Translations under genes and position numbers: made by a program
Part shown: piece after piece, positions 42,113-46,969 of the stretch
Numbering within the stretch: position 1 is the stretch's first letter
How the letters are laid out: every line of letters begins with the position of its first letter
The notes under the pieces: generated by a model
Told to the model about the DNA's origin: nothing
Database searches by the model: none
The model's input: the letters and a program-made list of their open reading frames with translations, nothing else
NCBI GenBank assembly: GCA_022560875.1
Contig: JADFSH010000013.1
Span: 1-46,969, forward strand
DNA length: 46,969 bases
Reading direction: 5' to 3'
From: Planctomycetota bacterium
GTDB taxonomy: Bacteria > Planctomycetota > Phycisphaerae > Phycisphaerales > SM1A02

Positions 42113-42805
42113 GTGAAGGAAAACGCCTCCCATGAAGGACAATCCCAGGGGAAGTGGCTGAATCAGCAGACGGCGAAGTCACCGCTGCTGAATGCTCTGG
42201 GGGGGGATCCGGGGGGGGAGCCGGCTTCACAGGAAAATGTCGAATCACTCCTCAGGCGTATGAGGAATGGTGATCGTGAAGCCGCCGCTCAGTTCATCAT
42301 CCGTTATGAAGATCGCATCCGACGCCGCATTCGGGGAAAACTCAATCCCTCGATGAGGCGGCTCTTCGATTCGCAGGATATTTTTTCCACGGTCGGTCGC
42401 AGGCTGGATCAATACGTCCGGACCGGGAAATTGGAAGCGCAAAGTGAGAACCAGCTTTGGGCACTGATTTTTCGCATGGCGACCAATGCCGTGATCGACA
42501 AGTCGCGGATGTACCGCCGACTTCAGAAAGCGGAGGGGCTCGATAGCCAATTCGCCCAGGAATTGATGTCGCGGTTTCGACAGGCGGAACGACGTGACGA
42601 ACAAGGCGTGGAGATCGAAATTGACAGCGTTGTCAACTTGCTCTCCGATGACATCGACCGGGAAATTCTTACCCAATGGCTGTTCGGATCGCGGCTCATT
42701 GAGATCGCCCAATCGATCGGGATGGCTCATACAGGGGTCAGAAAACGATGGCAGAAAATACGCGAATTGCTCCAGTCGGAATTTCTCCAGGAAAGCCGGG
42801 CATAA
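42113..42805 (+). CDS. ECF-type sigma factor, planctomycete subfamily
   Basis: A 230-residue sigma factor. The extended N-terminus is low-complexity (Gly/Pro/Ser). Region 2 reads LLRRMRNGDREAAAQFIIRY with RRRIRGKLNPSMRRLFDSQD and IFSTVGRRLDQYV, and region 4 reads LLSDDIDREILTQWLFGSRL then IEIAQSIGMAHTGVRKRWQK. GTG at 42113 is the start. No in-frame ATG precedes residue 49. The gene overlaps the downstream kinase gene by 58 nt, so the two are translated from one message. Linking an ECF sigma to a Ser/Thr kinase is a known theme in planctomycetes. The kinase may release or modify the sigma factor in place of an anti-sigma. Confidence 0.87.
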   Translation: MKENASHEGQSQGKWLNQQTAKSPLLNALGGDPGGEPASQENVESLLRRMRNGDREAAAQFIIRYEDRIRRRIRGKLNPSMRRLFDSQDIFSTVGRRLDQYVRTGKLEAQSENQLWALIFRMATNAVIDKSRMYRRLQKAEGLDSQFAQELMSRFRQAERRDEQGVEIEIDSVVNLLSDDIDREILTQWLFGSRLIEIAQSIGMAHTGVRKRWQKIRELLQSEFLQESRA

Positions 42806-44907
42806 TCGTCAACAGCGCGACGCTCTCCGGAGTCATCTCCGAGATGTATAAGAGCGAGGATGGCGAGCTTTCCTTTCGACGCATCCTGCAATCTCTTGAT
42901 GTTGAAGATGATTCCATCCTTGCCGATGCCATCGAAAAGGATGGCAGATTGCGTCTCCAGTTGGGAAAGCCAATCACCCTGGGACGGTATCTGGAGCCAG
43001 TCGAGGATCTTCCGAATCGTCCCGAACCGTTGGATGCGGCAATCGACATGTACTTACGCGCGCTCGCCCGGAGCGGTAATCTCAATCAGCAATCCATCGA
43101 ATCGCTTATTGCTGAGTATCCGATTCTTGAGGCCCCGATTCGCGAAGCGGTCGTTCTGAACGATGCCCTTTGGTCCACGGCGCGTCTGCAGACGATTATG
43201 GAACCCTCGCAATTGCGGGAACTGCCGTGCGGTTTCGGAACATGTCTGGAAGATGGATCGCGGCGTTATGAGCTTCGCAATCTGCTGGGCGAGGGGTCTT
43301 TCGGGGAGGTGTATCTTGCCGTGGATCGTCAGCTCTCCGAGGAAGAGCATGAGGCTCTGGTGTCGATAAAGATACTTTCCGGACGCGAGCGATCAGACTG
43401 GTCAAGACGACTGCTCACTGATGAGGCGACCAAGGCCCGGAGAATCGATCACCCCAACGTCGTGCGCGTTTTCGACCGGGGTGTGTCCGACGAGAATGAG
43501 GATTTTATCGTCTATGAATTCGTGGATGGTGGGGAACTAAATCAGTGGTCTCGAAGAAACAAGAAATCGCTACCCGTGCGCGAGGCCGTCTCGCTCATGA
43601 TCCGTATTGCCCGGGGAGTCCACGCGGCACATATGGCCGGACTCGTGCACTGCGATCTCAAGCCCGGCAATATTGTCCTGACTTCCGACGGTCAGCCGAA
43701 GGTGGCGGATTTTGGAATCTCGATACGTGTCGAGGAACACCTTGTCGCGAACCTCGAATCGGATGTCGAACCTGAATTGCTGGGCAACCTCGCCTTCATG
43801 TCTCCCGAGCAGTACCGGCTCGAATCCGGAGCCCTGACTATCCCCACTGATATATATGCATTGGGTGGGATACTTTTCTGGCTGTTGACCCGATCGCTGC
43901 CCAATGGTGACACGCCGGAGGACATACGACGAACGCACGATCCGGAGTCAGGCCGTTTTCACCCGCCGTCACTTCGACAGCTCATTCCTGACATCGATCG
44001 TGATCTCGACGCAATCTGCCAGCGCTCCTTGGCGATTCGACCTGAGCAGAGACATGGATCGGCGGCAGCTCTAGCCGACGATCTTGAGGCTTGGATGAAT
44101 CGCGAGCCAATCTCCTGGACGAAGCCTTCGATTTTTCGCAAGCTCAAGCTGTGGATGCTGCGAAAGCCCGGTCTGGCCGCGATGTTGGCTGCTCTGCTTA
44201 TCCTGAGTGTAATCAGCGGGGCGACATTTCAACATCTTGCGGCGGTGGCTCGTACGGAGCGTTTCAATGCCGAAATGCTTGAGCAAGCCCAGGATCAATC
44301 CCTTGCAGTCCTCAAGACCTATCTCACCCTTTTGAAAAATCAGAATCAAAGGGGTCAGGATACAGAAATACTTCTTTCCCTCTGGGTGATGGAATGGCTC
44401 TATAGCAACACGATACTCAGCAATGTACCGGAAGATCCTGATCACTTGGCCATACAAATCAATGTGGCGCGCAGTATTCGTGAGAAGACCGAGTCCGGAT
44501 TGCAGAAGAGAATCTGGGAAACGGCTCTCGGGTTCTGGCTCATCAGGTCTGGTGACTATGAGGAATCCGAACCCTTGCTTGAGGAAAACCTGCGCCACTG
44601 GAATGCGATCCTTGCTCAGGATGACACTTGGCTTGATCACATCAGAGCGCTTCAAGCCTGTGCCGCGGTCAACCGTCTGGCCGACCCGGATCGGGGCGAT
44701 TCTGGTCAGAATGCAGCCAGTGATGAGATGTTGAGGGTGCGCAAGGCTCTAGAACTGACGGATGAAGCATTCAAGAAGTCCCTCCCCGGTACGCCGATTC
44801 ATTTGCTGGTGATCAGGAAACTGATTGTACTTTACGGGCCCGAACTATTAGATGAACCTCGCAAGCGACGTGCGGTAAAAAAACGGTTGAAGGCATTTCT
44901 AAAATGA
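42748..44907 (+). CDS. Membrane Ser/Thr protein kinase paired with sigma factor
   Basis: A 719-residue kinase. Residues 1-170 form a helical N-terminal domain found in planctomycete kinases. The kinase domain spans roughly 175-450: Gly loop LLGEGSFGEVYLA (181-188), Lys208 in SIKIL, HCDLKPGN (Arg of HRD replaced by Cys302, with Asp303 retained), DFGI (321-323), FMSPEQ. One membrane helix near residues 476-495 (LAAMLAALLILSVISGATF) is followed by a helical, TPR-like outer domain. ATG at 42748 overlaps the sigma gene by 58 nt. An in-frame ATG after the sigma stop at 42844 is an alternative. Expected to sense an envelope signal and act on the sigma factor. Confidence 0.9.
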   Translation: MAENTRIAPVGISPGKPGIIVNSATLSGVISEMYKSEDGELSFRRILQSLDVEDDSILADAIEKDGRLRLQLGKPITLGRYLEPVEDLPNRPEPLDAAIDMYLRALARSGNLNQQSIESLIAEYPILEAPIREAVVLNDALWSTARLQTIMEPSQLRELPCGFGTCLEDGSRRYELRNLLGEGSFGEVYLAVDRQLSEEEHEALVSIKILSGRERSDWSRRLLTDEATKARRIDHPNVVRVFDRGVSDENEDFIVYEFVDGGELNQWSRRNKKSLPVREAVSLMIRIARGVHAAHMAGLVHCDLKPGNIVLTSDGQPKVADFGISIRVEEHLVANLESDVEPELLGNLAFMSPEQYRLESGALTIPTDIYALGGILFWLLTRSLPNGDTPEDIRRTHDPESGRFHPPSLRQLIPDIDRDLDAICQRSLAIRPEQRHGSAAALADDLEAWMNREPISWTKPSIFRKLKLWMLRKPGLAAMLAALLILSVISGATFQHLAAVARTERFNAEMLEQAQDQSLAVLKTYLTLLKNQNQRGQDTEILLSLWVMEWLYSNTILSNVPEDPDHLAIQINVARSIREKTESGLQKRIWETALGFWLIRSGDYEESEPLLEENLRHWNAILAQDDTWLDHIRALQACAAVNRLADPDRGDSGQNAASDEMLRVRKALELTDEAFKKSLPGTPIHLLVIRKLIVLYGPELLDEPRKRRAVKKRLKAFLK

Positions 44908-44988
44908 TGATATGAAATGCTGCCCAAAAATCCCTGATGCCTGTCTGGGTGAGTGCCGCTTTGGCCCCTTGGCATATCATTGTTGAAC

Positions 44989-45915
44989 ATGCCTGGCTCC
45001 ACTCGCTCACCTCGGAAAGACCGGAGACACAACCCCAACCCACGGGTGAGGAACATACTCTTCACATCCGGTCCGAGACGCCTGTCCGGGGGACGTTTCT
45101 CACAACAATCTTCCGCCCGGAGCGTCGTGGTTCGCGAGGTTGAAACTTCGAGTCCTGCCTGGCCTGAGGCTTTTGACGGCCTGCGTATCGCTCACCTGAG
45201 TGATTGTCATCTCGGCGGGTTGATGTCACTTGAAAACGCAGAGAGCATGATCAAGGAAATCGCCTCCCGGGAGCCGGACTTCGTAGCCGTCACCGGAAAC
45301 GTCGTTGATCTGCAACATGCTCATGCCCGAACGCTGCTTGATGCCCTGGGGAATATCGGCGCGCCGATCGGCACAGCCCTGGTCCTGAGCAGCGACGATG
45401 AGCGACACGTCCCTCATGCAATCTTGCAGATCGTGAAGGATGCAGGGATTATACTCCTGGGCAATGAAGCCGTTCAGATATCCCGCAACGGATCGAAGCT
45501 GCACATCGCGGGTATTCGAGGGGCGACATCCGCCGCCAAATGCGCGAACTTTGTCGAGCAATCCTGTAACGGGTTCGCTCATCTCCTGCTTGCCCACAAC
45601 CCCAAGGCGTTCGGCAGGGCCGCGGAGTTTGGCATTCCCCTGACGCTTTCCGGACATGCTCATTACAGGCACATTACGATGCAAACCGGCCCCGACCATT
45701 ACCCACGCGCCGGTGGAACTCGACATCGCTACCGGATCTTTGAGAACGGACCAAGCCGTCTTTGCGTCACCGTTGGCGGGGGAGATCGGATGCCGCCTCG
45801 GAAGAACAACCCGGCTGAGTTCGCGATGATCACCATGCGCCATGCATCACAGGCGTACATCGTCGAGGATGAGCCACCGAAAAGGAAACGCCGGCGGAAG
45901 AGAAAAGCATCCTGA
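44989..45915 (+). CDS. Metallophosphoesterase-like protein with altered metal ligands
   Basis: A 308-residue protein of the calcineurin-like fold. LSDCHLG preserves D-x-H. The usual GDxxD reads GNVVD (VAVTGNVVDL), the usual GNHD reads SSDD (LVLSSDDERH), while AHNPKAF and SGHAHYRH keep the His residues. Two of five metal-binding motifs are thus changed, suggesting weakened or altered metal use. The N-terminal 60 residues are basic and proline-rich (STRSPRKDRRHNPNPRVRN), not a signal peptide. The C-terminus ends in a very basic tail (EPPKRKRRRKRKAS). ATG at 44989 is used. A GTG at 44953 could extend it. It follows the kinase gene by 80 nt. Confidence 0.78.
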   Translation: MPGSTRSPRKDRRHNPNPRVRNILFTSGPRRLSGGRFSQQSSARSVVVREVETSSPAWPEAFDGLRIAHLSDCHLGGLMSLENAESMIKEIASREPDFVAVTGNVVDLQHAHARTLLDALGNIGAPIGTALVLSSDDERHVPHAILQIVKDAGIILLGNEAVQISRNGSKLHIAGIRGATSAAKCANFVEQSCNGFAHLLLAHNPKAFGRAAEFGIPLTLSGHAHYRHITMQTGPDHYPRAGGTRHRYRIFENGPSRLCVTVGGGDRMPPRKNNPAEFAMITMRHASQAYIVEDEPPKRKRRRKRKAS

Positions 45916-45982
45916 GCCGGGCGGCAGAGGCACGCCCAACTATACCCCTGCCTCCCGTAATGATTCTCGATAGACTTCCGAC

Positions 45983-46879
45983 ATGATGACCTCTCTCGAA
46001 GAATCTATCCTGCTCATCGACGGCGCCACGGGGACCCTGCTCGAGCGCAAAGGCGTTGACATCTCCCTGCCCCTGTGGTCGGCCCACGCGGTCATAGAGC
46101 ATCCTGAAGTGCTTGAGGAGGTCCATCGTGAATACCTCGAAGCGGGGGCCGGGGCGATTACCACCTGCACTTTCCGCACCAACCGCCGCGCTCTTGCCAA
46201 GGCGGGGCTGGCCGATCGTACGGAGGAGCTGACGCGCAAGGCAGTCGAGATCGCCCAGCGCGCCCGTGATGCGGTCAATCCCGAGGCGCTGATTCTCGGT
46301 TCCGTCGCCCCGCTGGAAGATTGCTATCGCCCCGATCTCGCCCCAGATTATGAAACCTGCTCAATTGAACACGGCATGATGATCGAGTATCTCCTTGCCG
46401 GGGGCGTGGATGTCATTCTCATCGAGACGCAGAATTGCCTGCGAGAATCAGAGGCGGCGATCGGGCAGGCCCGTAAGCAAATGCCCGCCGGGGGCAAGTG
46501 GATGGTGAGCTATTGTACGAAGCGGGAAGGGGCCCCCCTGGTGACGCTGGCGGGCGAATCGCTGACCGAATACCTCGCCACGCTGGATGACGCCTGGGCC
46601 ATCGGCGTGAACTGCATCGCCGCCCCCAGCACCGAATCGCAGGTCAAGCTCCTCCGCAGCGTGGTTCCGTCGAATGTGCGCATCGCCGCCTACGCCAACA
46701 TCGGCTACGCCGACCCCATGGGAAACTGGATCCCCACCGACGCGGTCGATCCCGAGCGCTACACCAACTACGCCGCCCAGTGGATCGCCGACGGCGCCAC
46801 CATCATCGGCGGCTGCTGCGGCACGAGGCCGGAGATGATCAAGGCGATTGCGGAGCATTTGCATTCGAGAGTAGGGTAA
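45983..46879 (+). CDS. Homocysteine S-methyltransferase
   Basis: A 298-residue single-domain enzyme of the BHMT/MetH-N family. The zinc-binding Cys are visible in GVNCIAAPS and the GGCCGTRPEM motif (three Cys). The N-terminal IDGATGTLLERKG and the EYLEAGAGAITTCTFRTNR segment are typical. It transfers a methyl group to homocysteine to give methionine. The absence of cobalamin domains points to a standalone transferase using a small methyl donor such as S-methylmethionine, but the sequence alone cannot exclude partnership with separate corrinoid proteins. Two adjacent ATGs (45983, 45986) could start it. The last 90 nt of the window show no gene. Confidence 0.92.
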   Translation: MMTSLEESILLIDGATGTLLERKGVDISLPLWSAHAVIEHPEVLEEVHREYLEAGAGAITTCTFRTNRRALAKAGLADRTEELTRKAVEIAQRARDAVNPEALILGSVAPLEDCYRPDLAPDYETCSIEHGMMIEYLLAGGVDVILIETQNCLRESEAAIGQARKQMPAGGKWMVSYCTKREGAPLVTLAGESLTEYLATLDDAWAIGVNCIAAPSTESQVKLLRSVVPSNVRIAAYANIGYADPMGNWIPTDAVDPERYTNYAAQWIADGATIIGGCCGTRPEMIKAIAEHLHSRVG

Positions 46880-46969
46880 GTTTTGCAGGGTCAGTCGGGA
46901 TGAACATTATTCCAATGGGTCTTCAGGATATTGTGTGGGTGAATTCGGTGGGTTGAGTCGCTCTTTGGG

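Overview
The window looks like chromosome from a planctomycete, most likely a Phycisphaerae-type lineage. This is inferred from the sequence, not from a database search. The evidence is moderately high GC, two large secreted proteins ending in dockerin-like repeats of the form VNVTDLLxxLxxWG with calcium-binding DCNANGIPDEC units, extracytoplasmic-function (ECF) sigma factors paired with anti-sigma or Ser/Thr-kinase genes, many lipoproteins, and frequent GTG/TTG starts. Most of the window is ordinary core and lineage-specific genome with short operons on both strands. There is no prophage, integrase, rRNA, CRISPR array or intact IS.

Layout. 1-3240: an accessory-looking left end. Four tightly packed minus-strand genes (a truncated conserved gene, a PD-(D/E)XK-nuclease-like gene, a membrane protein, and a chimeric gene whose secreted beta-helix start runs into an unrelated tail) are followed by a lysine-rich orphan, a decayed ORF and a dispersed repeat. 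A tRNA-Ala(CGC) at 3243-3315 marks the return to conventional sequence. 3.5-9.7 kb: ankyrin lipoprotein, helix-turn-helix membrane protein, phosphatidylserine decarboxylase, AhpD-like protein, a GbsR/MarR-type regulator and small conserved proteins. 9.9-13.3 kb: ECF sigma/anti-sigma pair and methionyl-tRNA synthetase. 13.3-19.6 kb: secreted metzincin, Cys-rich lipoprotein with a clear terminator, ArsR-methyltransferase fusion, TPR lipoprotein, LigD-phosphoesterase-like protein and a BFD-like [2Fe-2S] protein. 19.8-30.6 kb: signalling and proteolysis (WD40 kinase, HslV, PilZ, a second kinase with altered motifs, an amidase, lipoproteins, two tandem ClpP paralogues, an FHA-GAF histidine kinase). 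30.9-37.7 kb: housekeeping genes (DNA polymerase III delta, SucD, PurM, CBS protein, ArfB). 37.8-46.9 kb: a giant secreted dockerin protein with a degenerate zincin motif, a 98-bp MITE-like element, an overlapping ECF sigma-kinase pair, a degenerate metallophosphoesterase and a homocysteine S-methyltransferase.

How the genes work together. Three groups can be inferred. Envelope signalling consists of sigma/anti-sigma, sigma/kinase, FHA-histidine kinase and PilZ genes. ATP-dependent proteolysis has HslV and two ClpPs, without their ATPases nearby. A secreted calcium-binding layer is formed by the dockerin proteins. The most unusual spots are the chimeric gene and nuclease cluster at the left end, the MITE-like element at 41.1 kb, the pair of simple-sequence tracts at 18.65-18.82 kb, and the set of enzymes with substituted catalytic or metal-binding residues.
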